Shown: one piece after another, positions 8,519 to 15,600 of the stretch
Position numbering within the stretch: position 1 is the stretch's first letter
Layout: each line of letters opens with the position of its first letter
Assembly (NCBI GenBank): GCA_964343305.1
Contig: CAYFJO010000035.1
Span: forward strand, 1 to 46,133
From: CAYFJO01 sp964343305
GTDB lineage: Bacteria > Planctomycetota > Planctomycetia > Pirellulales > Pirellulaceae
Length of the DNA: 46,133 bases
Reading direction: 5' to 3'
Notes under the pieces: generated by a model
Seen by the model: the letters and a program-made list of their open reading frames with translations, nothing else
Told to the model about the DNA's origin: nothing
Database searches by the model: none
Program-made: the position numbers and the translations under genes

Positions 8519-9331
8519 ATGGAACGGCTATCAGTTTGTGAAACGACGACCTATCGCTGGTCGTTCGAAGAAGACGTCCAAAACTATGTTTCCGCCGGAT
8601 TTCAGGGCATCGGCGTTTGGCGGCAGAAGCTGTCGGATTTTGGCGAAGAAAAAGGTGCGGAACTGCTGCGCGACAGTGGTTTGAAGGTGTCCAGCGTCCT
8701 GTGGGCCGGCGGATTCACTGGCAGCGACGGCCGCAGTTACAAAGACAGCGTCGCGGACGCGAAAGAGGCGGTTCAACTCGCCAGCTCGTTGGACGCTACC
8801 TGCCTGGTTGTCTATACCGGTGGACGAGCGGGTCATACGCATAATCATGCACGACGGCTGATCAAAGGCGCGTTCAAAGAGTTGTTACCGGTCGCGGCGG
8901 ATGCCAACGTTACGCTGGCGGTCGAACCGATGCACATCGGCTGCGCGGCCGAATGGACCATGTTGACCGATCTGGATGAAACGCTTGAAATCATTGCCGC
9001 CGCCGACAGTGCCGATTTGAAACTCGTATTCGACACCTATCACCTGGCGCAAGACGTAGCGATCATCGATCGCATACCGGAGTTGGTCCCACGTATCGGT
9101 TTGGTTCAACTCGGCGACGCCAAACAGCCACCCAACGGTGAACAAAATCGCTGCCTGTTGGGCGACGGCGTCATCCCGCTGAGCGAAATCATCGCCACGC
9201 TTGACCAAAACGGGTACGAAGGTTGCTATGAAATCGAACTGATGGGCGAAGAGGTTGAGAATGTTGAATATGGCGAATTGATCGCGAAGTCAAAGCACGC
9301 CGTCTATGAAATGTTGGCTGCGAAACAATGA
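8519..9331 (+). CDS. Xylose isomerase-like TIM-barrel protein (sugar phosphate isomerase/epimerase family)
   Basis: A 270-residue cytoplasmic protein with no signal peptide. It follows the AP endonuclease 2/xylose isomerase-like TIM-barrel layout (PF01261). It has an early AGFQGIGVWRQKL segment and LDATCLVVYTGG. The metal-site strands are TLAVEPMH (Glu), LKLVFDTYH (Asp and His), RIGLVQLGD (Asp) and YEGCYEIELMG (Glu). These residues usually bind a divalent metal. Members interconvert sugars, inositols or hydroxypyruvate, so the substrate cannot be assigned. The ribosome site is weak (acggag, 10-15 bases upstream). It is convergent with the PQQ lipoprotein gene, with 15 bases between stops. Confidence 0.85.
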   Translation: MERLSVCETTTYRWSFEEDVQNYVSAGFQGIGVWRQKLSDFGEEKGAELLRDSGLKVSSVLWAGGFTGSDGRSYKDSVADAKEAVQLASSLDATCLVVYTGGRAGHTHNHARRLIKGAFKELLPVAADANVTLAVEPMHIGCAAEWTMLTDLDETLEIIAAADSADLKLVFDTYHLAQDVAIIDRIPELVPRIGLVQLGDAKQPPNGEQNRCLLGDGVIPLSEIIATLDQNGYEGCYEIELMGEEVENVEYGELIAKSKHAVYEMLAAKQ

Positions 9332-9346
9332 CGTAAGATGATCTCG

Positions 9347-10798
9347 TCATTCTTTGTCGGGAATCAACTCCAAACAGACGAGACGATCGTTGCCGCGCAC
9401 ATAGAGCAGACCGTGCGATAAAATCGGAGCCGCCCAGCACGGCATCTTCAGCAATTTTGGTTTGCCGCCGTCAATTGGATCAGTGCCCGGTTCATCAGTT
9501 CGAAACGTCACCTCACTCACTAGTTCGTACTTCTCCGGGTTGGCTTTGATCAATTTGAGCGTGCCGAGTTCACCTAGGACAATGAAGTGACCGTCAACGT
9601 ACATCAATGTTTGACGCTCGCGAATCTCCAGCGGCAGTTGCTCGACCCATTGGACTTTGCCGGTCTTCCACTGGACGCAGCGCAGATCGGCATCGGGCTC
9701 ATCTCGGCCGCTGCATCCGTACAAATAACCGCCGATGTGAATGGGTGTATTCCAGTGGGTTTCCATCGCCTTTTCGCGAACACGGTCGTTGTCTTTCCAA
9801 ACGAGGTCGTAACCGCCCATTTTGACTTTTAGCAGCGACGAACCAATTTCGTAAGTTTCCGAAATAAACACTTCGTTGCCCACGACGACTGGTGTCATGG
9901 CGTTGACGCTTTCGAGTTTTCGCGACCGCCACGGATAATGAAAACTCGATTTGCCTGTCGCTGGATCAAATCCAATCAACCCACCGCGACAAAAGGCGAA
10001 TCCGGTCTGCCGTCCGTTGACCTTGGCGATTTTCATCGAAGAATAACTGGCCAATTCATCGCTGAATTTGTATTTCACTTCGCCCGTGAATTTATTGAAT
10101 GCAACAACACCGCTACCGTTACCATCGACCGCGCCGCGGCTGGCATACAAGCCAGGACTGCCGGGCGGGCTCCCGCCGATCATGCAGACCAACAAGTCGC
10201 CCTCGATCTGTGGGGTGCCGCCAACGCCGAAAAAGTTCTGGACAACGCCGAATTCTTTTTCCGTGTTCTTCTTCCAGATTAACTTGCCGTCGGTTGCACG
10301 AACGCAGTGCAACATACCCTCGACACCGAAAATGTAAACGCGATTGCCTTCGATGATCGGCGAACAACGCGGGCCGTTGTTGTAGCCCAACATATCGCGA
10401 TAGTCCGTGTCGTATTCAAACTCCCATAGCTCTTTGCCCGTCTCGGCGTTCAGGCAATAGAGTCGCGCCTTGCGAACAAATCGATCGAACTGATAGTAAC
10501 GGCCCTTGGCGACCGAACCGATGCCATAACCCGTGCCCAATTTGCGTTGCCAGACAATTCTCAGACCGCCGTCTTTCCAATCGGTGATAATACCTTTTTC
10601 CGGCGACTTGGAATCGCGATTCGGTCCCAAGAAGCTTGGCCAGTCAATGCCTTGCTTACGTGTCCATAGACTGGGCATTTCGTCTTTGGACGGAGTTGGC
10701 TTCTTTGCGTTCGCGTCAACAACGTCTTCGGCGGGACTGGTACCACATCCAGAGGCCAACACGACTAGAATCAAAACAGCGCTGACCGAATATCGCAT
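9347..10798 (-). CDS. PQQ-binding-like beta-propeller lipoprotein
   Basis: A 483-residue protein from the ATG at 10798, chosen because aaggaaa lies 8 bases upstream and the product opens with a lipoprotein signal (MRYSVSAVLILVVLASGC, lipobox LASGC). The long upstream extension of the frame is not needed. Blade repeats are clear: TGKELWEFEYD, DGKLIWKKN, TGEVKYKFSD, TGKVQWVEQL. A WPSFLGPNRD opening is typical of planctomycete PQQ-like proteins. It is anchored to a membrane facing the periplasm, and its function is unknown. It is divergent from arfB with 94 bases between the two starts. It is unrelated in detail to the secreted propeller at 1749. Confidence 0.88.
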   Translation of the reverse strand: MRYSVSAVLILVVLASGCGTSPAEDVVDANAKKPTPSKDEMPSLWTRKQGIDWPSFLGPNRDSKSPEKGIITDWKDGGLRIVWQRKLGTGYGIGSVAKGRYYQFDRFVRKARLYCLNAETGKELWEFEYDTDYRDMLGYNNGPRCSPIIEGNRVYIFGVEGMLHCVRATDGKLIWKKNTEKEFGVVQNFFGVGGTPQIEGDLLVCMIGGSPPGSPGLYASRGAVDGNGSGVVAFNKFTGEVKYKFSDELASYSSMKIAKVNGRQTGFAFCRGGLIGFDPATGKSSFHYPWRSRKLESVNAMTPVVVGNEVFISETYEIGSSLLKVKMGGYDLVWKDNDRVREKAMETHWNTPIHIGGYLYGCSGRDEPDADLRCVQWKTGKVQWVEQLPLEIRERQTLMYVDGHFIVLGELGTLKLIKANPEKYELVSEVTFRTDEPGTDPIDGGKPKLLKMPCWAAPILSHGLLYVRGNDRLVCLELIPDKE

Positions 10799-10892
10799 TT
10801 GGCGTTTCCTTGATTTACATTGCACGATAAAAGACAATTGCCAGTTGCCCAACAATATAACCCGACCAAGCTTCACTTTTCTAGTTCGCATT

Positions 10893-11315
10893 ATGTTGGT
10901 AATCAATTCCAAACTGTCGATTCCGCTTCGTGAATTCACGTTTACGTTCGCGCGCAGCAGTGGTCCAGGCGGACAGAACGTGAACAAAGTCAATACCAAG
11001 GCGACGTTACGTTGGGCGGTGTCGACGACGCGAAGCCTGCCGGATGACGTCAAGCAGCGGTTTGTCGAAAAATATCGTCGCCGCATGACGACCGAAGGTG
11101 ACTTGGTCATGTCAAGCCAACGGTTCCGGGATCAAGGCCGCAACGTTGCCGACTGTCTGTCGAAGCTCCGTGAGTTGATCGAACAAGTCGCCCAGGCACC
11201 CAAAAAACGTCGGGCGACCAAACCAAGCAAGGCGTCCAAAGAACGCCGGCTCAAGGAAAAGAAAGCTCGTTCGACCCGAAAACAAATGCGAAAAAGACCG
11301 ACGCTGAACGACTAA
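10893..11315 (+). CDS. arfB: Alternative ribosome-rescue factor ArfB (peptidyl-tRNA hydrolase)
   Basis: A 140-residue protein. The catalytic GGQ (G26-G27-Q28) lies in SSGPGGQNVNKVNTKATLRW, which is characteristic of ArfB/YaeJ and related class I release-factor-like proteins. The C-terminal third is very basic (KKRRATKPSKASKERRLKEK), matching the ArfB tail that enters the mRNA channel of stalled ribosomes. Length agrees with the family (about 140). It hydrolyses peptidyl-tRNA on ribosomes stalled without a stop codon. The start at 10893 has no strong ribosome site. The intergenic space to the divergent lipoprotein gene is short. Hairpins follow the stop (11315-11387). Confidence 0.92.
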   Translation: MLVINSKLSIPLREFTFTFARSSGPGGQNVNKVNTKATLRWAVSTTRSLPDDVKQRFVEKYRRRMTTEGDLVMSSQRFRDQGRNVADCLSKLRELIEQVAQAPKKRRATKPSKASKERRLKEKKARSTRKQMRKRPTLND

Positions 11316-11387
11316 TTACCCCGCTTGAGTTGGGTAATGTCGAGCAATCGTTCCCATTGCACCGGGAACATTTGGTGCCAATTGCTC
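11315..11387 (+). terminator. Hairpins downstream of arfB
   Basis: Immediately after the stop codon, attaccc (11315-11321) pairs with gggtaat (11332-11338). A second nested fold follows: gagcaat (11342-11348) with attgctc (11381-11387), enclosing gttccc (11350-11355) with gggaac (11364-11369). There is no U-run, so termination is a suggestion only. Confidence 0.35.
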
Positions 11388-11406
11388 TACACTTCGCAAA
11401 AACAAT

Positions 11407-11412
11407 TATAAT
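11407..11412 (+). promoter_or_regulatory. TATAAT box upstream of the small membrane protein gene
   Basis: A perfect TATAAT lies about 90 bases before the start at 11503. The best -35 candidate (ttgctc at 11382) is 19 bases away and poor. It is therefore a possible promoter only. Confidence 0.3.
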
Positions 11413-11502
11413 TTCACAAGATATTCGATTCATGATCGAAGTACCTCACTGTAGGTTTTTCCTTCCCCGCATGAATCACCCCTCCAAAAGGATTTTCATA
11501 CC

Positions 11503-11817
11503 ATGTTCGGCAAACCAGAATGGTTCAAAAAGAAAGTACTCGGCTGGGGGCTGACTCCAGTGTCTTGGCAAGGCTGGGTTTATGCACTGGTTTGGGCAGG
11601 CGTGATCACAGGGCCGTTCACGTATATGATTGTGAACGAAATGATCGTGCAATCGATCGTTTGGCTCGTCGCCGGGATCTTGGCAATCACCTACGATGTC
11701 TACCTGATCCTGCAAGCGATGGAAGCCGAGGAACGTAAGAAGCTATTCTTTATCGGGGAAGACGGAGACGACGCCAAGGTTGTCACCAAGAATTTTGATT
11801 TGGAAGTCCGCGAATAA
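11503..11817 (+). CDS. Small two-helix membrane protein of unknown function
   Basis: A 104-residue protein with aaagga 10 bases before the ATG. A short cytosolic-type start rich in Lys and Trp (MFGKPEWFKKKVLGWG) leads into two predicted transmembrane segments, at about residues 25-44 (WVYALVWAGVITGPFTYMIV) and 49-71 (IVQSIVWLVAGILAITYDVY). An acidic tail of about 30 residues follows. I do not recognise the family. A TATAAT box lies upstream and a strong terminator follows (11838-11873), so it is probably transcribed alone. It is convergent with the acyl-CoA dehydrogenase gene. Confidence 0.75.
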   Translation: MFGKPEWFKKKVLGWGLTPVSWQGWVYALVWAGVITGPFTYMIVNEMIVQSIVWLVAGILAITYDVYLILQAMEAEERKKLFFIGEDGDDAKVVTKNFDLEVRE

Positions 11818-11835
11818 AAAGCCAACGAATCAGCC

Positions 11836-13638
11836 TCAAACTTCCGACGTCTCAGAGACTTCGGAAGTTTTTTCATGCGCTGCTCGCGCCAGCAACTTGT
11901 TTGCCATTTGATTCGTTTCCTCATCGTCGTTGTCCCAAAGTGATTTGAGATTGGAGCGGATTCTTCGTTCCGCGGTCTTCAGATAGTAACGCCCCGTCGC
12001 CAATTCGAACTGTTTCCGCGCGTCGTCTACGTGATGGTCACGCAACAGCGAATCAAGCCGGTTTAATACGCAAGAACTCACATACAATTCAGTTGCCGCA
12101 TCTGAAACACGGGCCAGCTTGTGTTGCATTTCCAAAATGTCGGTTTGATAAGTGCGTAACAGTTTTTCGACATTGGAACCGAGCAGGTTGACCAGCCGCC
12201 CAATCCTCACACCAACGTCTTCGAGTTCGACGTTCTTGACTGGCACCGAGGGTGAAACGAGCAGCGAACCGAGCTTGCGTCCAGCGAAGCGACCGATTTT
12301 GGAAAAATTGCCCAACGGGTTCTTGATCGCGTAGAGCACACCTTCCAACTCCAGGCCGACGTCGCGCATGCCGATCAACGCCGTGAACGCTCGCAGCACA
12401 TCGTTGGCACCTTCGCCGATCATGTTGATGCGGGCGTCACGCATCATGCGTTCAAAAGGCTGGTCGGTGAAGTAGGCCAGGCCGCCATGAAGTTGAAACG
12501 TGTCGTGAACGATCTTCCATAACACTTCCGTCGAAAAGACTTTCAGCATCGCCGTTTCCAGCATGAAGTCGCCTTCGCCCGAATCGATCAAAGCCGCGGT
12601 TTGATACGTGCAAGCTTCCATGGCATAGGCACCGCCCTGCATATAGGCGAGTTTCTCTTTCACCAATTCGAACGAACTGAGTGTCTCGCCGAATTGGACT
12701 CTTGAGTTTGCATGGGCGGTTGCTCGCTCGACACAAAACTTTGCCGCACCGGTGCAACTGGCACCAAATGTTGTGCGGCCAAAGTCCAGCACGGTCAGCG
12801 CAACTCGCAAGCCTTTGCCCAACTGGCCGAGGACGTTTTCTTTGGGAACGAACATGTCGTTAAATGCCAGACGACTAGTTACCGTGCCACGAACGCCCAT
12901 TTTTTCCATGCACTTTTCGGTGACTTCAAAGCCGGGCATGTCAGGCGTGACAATAAACGCCGTGACTTTCGAATCATCGCTGCCGGCGACAGGAGTTCGT
13001 GCCATGACGGTCAGGACCTTGGCGATGCCGCCGTTGGTGATCCATCGCTTTTCGCCGTTGATGAGAAAGCCTTGTCCGTCCGCAGTCGGAGTCGCCGTGG
13101 ACTGGACGTTTCCCGCATCACTGCCCGCTTCGGGTTCAGTCAGTGCAAATGCGTTGATCCACTCGCCCGAAGCGGCCTTGTGCAGATACGCTTGCTTTTG
13201 TTCTTCCGTACCAAACAAAACAATCGCACGTGGGCCAATGGAATGGTGTGCATTGACGAACAACGCCGTACCCGCACAGTGCCCACCGAGGACTTCTAAC
13301 ACTCGGCAATACTCCGTCTGTGACAGATCCAACCCACCGCACGATTCGGGCAAACACGCTCCGAGGACACCAAGATCGCCCAATCCATCGATCACCGATT
13401 GAGGAATCTCGGCTTGTTGATCGATCGCCACCGGATCGACGTGATCGTGACAAAACTGTTTCAGCCGATCCACAACACCGTTGGCCCGTTCGTTGTGCTG
13501 GTTCGTTGGATAGTTCAGCAGGCGGTCGCCGAAGTACTGACCAAAGAACAGGCCCTTGGCAAAACCGACTTGTCCCAGCCGGTCGCCCAAAATCTCTTCG
13601 GCTTCGGCCATTTGCTTTTCGCGATCTATCGTGCCCAT
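11836..13638 (-). CDS. Acyl-CoA dehydrogenase, VLCAD-like with C-terminal extension
   Basis: About 600 residues from the ATG at 13638, which has ggag 8 bases upstream. The dehydrogenase core spans about residues 55-430. It contains the FAD and substrate signatures ALTEPEAGSDAG (165-176) and FQLHGGLAYFTDQPFERMMR, and the catalytic-base region MIGEGANDVLRAF with E409 at the base position. The extra 170-residue C-terminal helical domain matches the long form (very-long-chain type, VLCAD/ACAD9), not the 380-residue short form. The reaction is the first step of fatty-acid beta-oxidation, using FAD and passing electrons to ETF. No other fad gene is adjacent. A MITE-like element lies 30 bases upstream of the start, and the 3' end doubles as the convergent gene's terminator. 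Confidence 0.9.
   Translation of the reverse strand: MGTIDREKQMAEAEEILGDRLGQVGFAKGLFFGQYFGDRLLNYPTNQHNERANGVVDRLKQFCHDHVDPVAIDQQAEIPQSVIDGLGDLGVLGACLPESCGGLDLSQTEYCRVLEVLGGHCAGTALFVNAHHSIGPRAIVLFGTEEQKQAYLHKAASGEWINAFALTEPEAGSDAGNVQSTATPTADGQGFLINGEKRWITNGGIAKVLTVMARTPVAGSDDSKVTAFIVTPDMPGFEVTEKCMEKMGVRGTVTSRLAFNDMFVPKENVLGQLGKGLRVALTVLDFGRTTFGASCTGAAKFCVERATAHANSRVQFGETLSSFELVKEKLAYMQGGAYAMEACTYQTAALIDSGEGDFMLETAMLKVFSTEVLWKIVHDTFQLHGGLAYFTDQPFERMMRDARINMIGEGANDVLRAFTALIGMRDVGLELEGVLYAIKNPLGNFSKIGRFAGRKLGSLLVSPSVPVKNVELEDVGVRIGRLVNLLGSNVEKLLRTYQTDILEMQHKLARVSDAATELYVSSCVLNRLDSLLRDHHVDDARKQFELATGRYYLKTAERRIRSNLKSLWDNDDEETNQMANKLLARAAHEKTSEVSETSEV
11838..11873 (+). terminator. Intrinsic terminator for the small membrane protein gene, overlapping the opposite CDS end
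   Basis: aaacttccga (11838-11847) pairs perfectly with tcggaagttt (11861-11870), with a smaller inner stem (gtct / agac), and a run of six T follows on the plus strand. On the minus strand the same bases encode the last dozen codons of the acyl-CoA dehydrogenase, which explains its repetitive TSEVSETSEV ending. Confidence 0.8.
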
Positions 13639-13667
13639 CGTAACATCTCCAGTGATTGAAGTTTCAA

Positions 13668-13765
13668 GAGCGCATTTCAAAACCGTAGCTGAAGTCGAAA
13701 GACTTCAGAGATTTCCTGAATTCTCACGAATCCAGCTACGACAAAACAGGCTTTGAAATGCACTC
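13668..13765. mobile_element. MITE-like palindromic element, copy 2
   Basis: The left end gagcgcatttcaaaaccgta is identical to copy 1 at 1436. The right end ctttgaaatgcactc differs from copy 1 by a few bases. The inner pair gtagctg / cagctac is also kept, but the middle is different (tgaagtc-gaaa-gacttca hairpin). It is followed by TA (13766-13767) and preceded by AA, so one target TA may have mutated. It lies between the acyl-CoA dehydrogenase start and its presumed promoter. Confidence 0.75.
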
Positions 13766-13845
13766 TAACACAATGATAGGATGCGACGACAACTTCGTTG
13801 AATAGCAGTCTTTCGAATGGCAATTGTCAACGACGAGCTAGCACG

Positions 13846-13863
13846 CATAAATTACGATTTATG
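13846..13863. repeat. Short inverted repeat cataaat-tacg-atttatg
   Basis: A perfect 7-base inverted repeat with a 4-base spacer lies in the 370-base space between two divergent genes (13639-14006). It could be an operator or a chance palindrome. Apart from this, the MITE copy and the TATAAT box at 13951, I see nothing in that space. Confidence 0.3.
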
Positions 13864-13947
13864 ACGATTCACGGCGCGGCTGCGAATACACGAATGCAAG
13901 GTGGACAATTTGGATGGACGATCTGCCTCTTCCACGGCATGGCGGTC

Positions 13948-13956
13948 TGCTATAAT
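13948..13956 (+). promoter_or_regulatory. Extended -10 promoter (TGCTATAAT)
   Basis: TGCTATAAT is a perfect extended -10 element about 50 bases upstream of the UVR-motif gene. No good -35 box is present, which extended -10 promoters tolerate. Confidence 0.5.
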
Positions 13957-14006
13957 AGTTAAAGAAAGAATTTCGACTTAAATTAATCAGCTGGGAATTC
14001 CCAAAC

Positions 14007-14750
14007 ATGGGCAAAGACGATCATATCGACGACATCTTGGTGAACTGGAATTACGATCCAAACCGCCTCAACGTCCGGATGCGTGAAGGAATCGACGGCC
14101 GCGACGTGCTGCAAATGAGAATTGACATGGGGCTCTTGCAAATGGAAGCTTCCGGTCGTCCCGATGGCACGCGGCCTGAGGGATCCGAGACGTATCTCGA
14201 CCATTTAATGAGTCTCACGTTTCACAGCGACAGTGCATTCACGATGGACGAGGATCAATGCTACGAAGTGGACCGCGAGTTCGTGCAGTACTACCATCGG
14301 CGGATTTGTTGGCTGCAACTGCATCGCTATGACCGAGCAGTTCGTGACGCCGACCACACGCTGGAATTAATGGACTTCTGCAAGGTTCATTCGCCGGACG
14401 AGCATTGGACCATGTCCCACGAACAATACCGCCCATTTGTGCTGTTTCATCGAATTCAAGCTGCCGCTCTGTCGCAACTTGATGAAGAAAGCCCCGAAGT
14501 CGCGGTGGAGGAGATCAACAGCGGCCTGGAGCAACTACGTGAGTTGTTCGAGGACGAAGGTGTCGACGAAGTGTTCGACGAAAATGAATTGGTCCAACGG
14601 CTCGTCGAACTGCGGGAAGAACTCCGCGACAAGTTTGACGTTGGCGATAAGCTGCACGAACGGCTGCGTGTTGCCGTTGAAAATGAAGAATACGAACTGG
14701 CGGCGAAGCTCCGTGATGAAATCGCTCAGCGAAGCGATGTCGGACTTTGA
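14007..14750 (+). CDS. UVR-motif (UvrB/UvrC) domain protein
   Basis: A 247-residue soluble acidic protein. Residues about 215-242 (LRVAVENEEYELAAKLRDEI) form a UVR motif (PF02151), the helical hairpin by which UvrB and UvrC contact each other and which also occurs in McsA-like and other regulators. The N-terminal 200 residues are helical, with an RICWLQLHRYDRAVRDADH segment that resembles TPR-like packing. I do not recognise a catalytic domain. Planctomycetes encode such proteins near central genes, with unproven function. A role in nucleotide excision repair is not implied by the motif alone. An extended -10 box lies upstream and a perfect hairpin follows the stop. Confidence 0.75.
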   Translation: MGKDDHIDDILVNWNYDPNRLNVRMREGIDGRDVLQMRIDMGLLQMEASGRPDGTRPEGSETYLDHLMSLTFHSDSAFTMDEDQCYEVDREFVQYYHRRICWLQLHRYDRAVRDADHTLELMDFCKVHSPDEHWTMSHEQYRPFVLFHRIQAAALSQLDEESPEVAVEEINSGLEQLRELFEDEGVDEVFDENELVQRLVELREELRDKFDVGDKLHERLRVAVENEEYELAAKLRDEIAQRSDVGL

Positions 14751-14796
14751 TCACACCGTGAATTGCGCAAACGCAAGCAGCTAGCAACGGTGTGAT
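14750..14796 (+). terminator. Nested hairpin directly after the UVR-motif gene
   Basis: atcacaccgt (14750-14759) pairs perfectly with acggtgtgat (14787-14796), and ttgcg-caaa-cgcaa (14763-14776) forms an inner hairpin. It starts in the stop codon and has no U-run. It may terminate transcription or protect the 3' end. Confidence 0.5.
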
Positions 14797-14922
14797 TGAA
14801 ACGATTGACACGACCTTTGTAATTTTGCAACTAAAGTGTCCATCTAACGATTTTTCGCTCAAGTTCGCTTAAGTCTCGACGTCGCGGCAAGTTGCAGCCA
14901 TCTGACGATTTTGCAATGTGCA

Positions 14923-14939
14923 TTGGCACTCTCTCTGCA
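14923..14939 (+). promoter_or_regulatory. Sigma-54-like promoter upstream of csrA
   Basis: ttggcac-ctctct-type spacing gives GG at 14925-14926 and GC at 14937-14938, exactly the -24/-12 distance. TTGGCAC and TGCA match the sigma-54 consensus at nearly all conserved positions. Transcription would start near 14950, giving a csrA leader of about 130 bases that contains the REP hairpin. No activator site was identified. Confidence 0.5.
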
Positions 14940-14975
14940 TAGCATTGCGGTGCCTATCGTTTACTAACCGGTTCA

Positions 14976-15044
14976 AAAAGGGGTCAGGTGCCGTTGCCGG
15001 GACGGCCCGCAGGGTGCTTGGCACAACGGTACCTGACCCCTTTT
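14976..15044. repeat. REP-type hairpin (GGGGTCAGGT family) in the csrA leader
   Basis: aaaaggggtcaggtgccgttg (14976-14996) pairs with caacggtacctgacccctttt (15024-15044) over 21 positions with a single G-U-type mismatch. The 27-base loop is GC-rich. The GGGGTCAGGTACC core is the hallmark of REP sequences mobilised by REP-associated tyrosine transposases (IS200-like). No such transposase gene lies in this window. It ends 36 bases before the csrA start. Confidence 0.75.
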
Positions 15045-15080
15045 AGAATCACTATCTCATCTATTGCAAAGGAGTGTGTC

Positions 15081-15386
15081 ATGCTAGTTCTCACAAGGAA
15101 GCGTCAAGAACAGATTCGAATTGGTGACAACATCACGCTCACCATTCTGAAAGTCAAAGGCAATACAGTTCGTGTCGGCATCGAAGCTCCTCGCGATGTT
15201 CGCGTCGTGCGTGGCGAGTTGCCGCCCAAGGAAATGACTTTGACGACGGACTGCCCGTCGGAAAACTTGGCGTGTGAAGACGATCCGAGTCTGACAAATG
15301 AGGAGACGCTTGCCGAATCCGATGTCGTTGAACAACTGGTACAGGAGCGAAAAGCGGCCGCGGCAGTCATTGCCAACGCCATTTAA
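15081..15386 (+). CDS. csrA: Carbon storage regulator CsrA
   Basis: A 101-residue protein beginning MLVLTRKRQEQIRIGDNITL, the canonical CsrA start, with VGIEAPRDVRVVRGEL containing the RNA-binding VRGE-type segment at about residues 36-48. The start is certain: aaaggag lies 8 bases upstream and upstream codons do not fit the family. CsrA binds GGA motifs in mRNA leaders and represses or stabilises translation. The ribosome site itself (aaggag) fits such a motif, so autoregulation is plausible. The tail after residue 60 is acidic, then alanine-rich, and makes the protein about 40 residues longer than the E. coli form. Flagellar genes, its usual neighbours, are absent here. Confidence 0.95.
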   Translation: MLVLTRKRQEQIRIGDNITLTILKVKGNTVRVGIEAPRDVRVVRGELPPKEMTLTTDCPSENLACEDDPSLTNEETLAESDVVEQLVQERKAAAAVIANAI

Positions 15387-15431
15387 TTCATCGCGGAAAC
15401 TCCGATGGAGATCGTGCCAAACGGCGTACCA

Positions 15432-15468
15432 GTTGAAAAGGGCGTGGGGCTGACACGTTTTTTTCAAC
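15432..15468 (+). terminator. Intrinsic terminator after csrA
   Basis: gttgaaaa (15432-15439) pairs with ttttcaac (15461-15468), enclosing a gcgtg / cacgt stem. A run of seven T (15458-15464) lies in the 3' arm. It is 46 bases after the csrA stop. The rest of 15469-15600 shows no feature. Confidence 0.55.
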
Positions 15469-15600
15469 ATCCATGACAGGCGGCCAACTCTGCTCGTGCC
15501 AATTGTCGAACAACAGAATCTTACGCGGAATTTGAGAAGAATTGGATTCATTGGGCAAGGATTGCCCGCATTCCGCACTTCTTCATCGCTCTCGCCCAAT

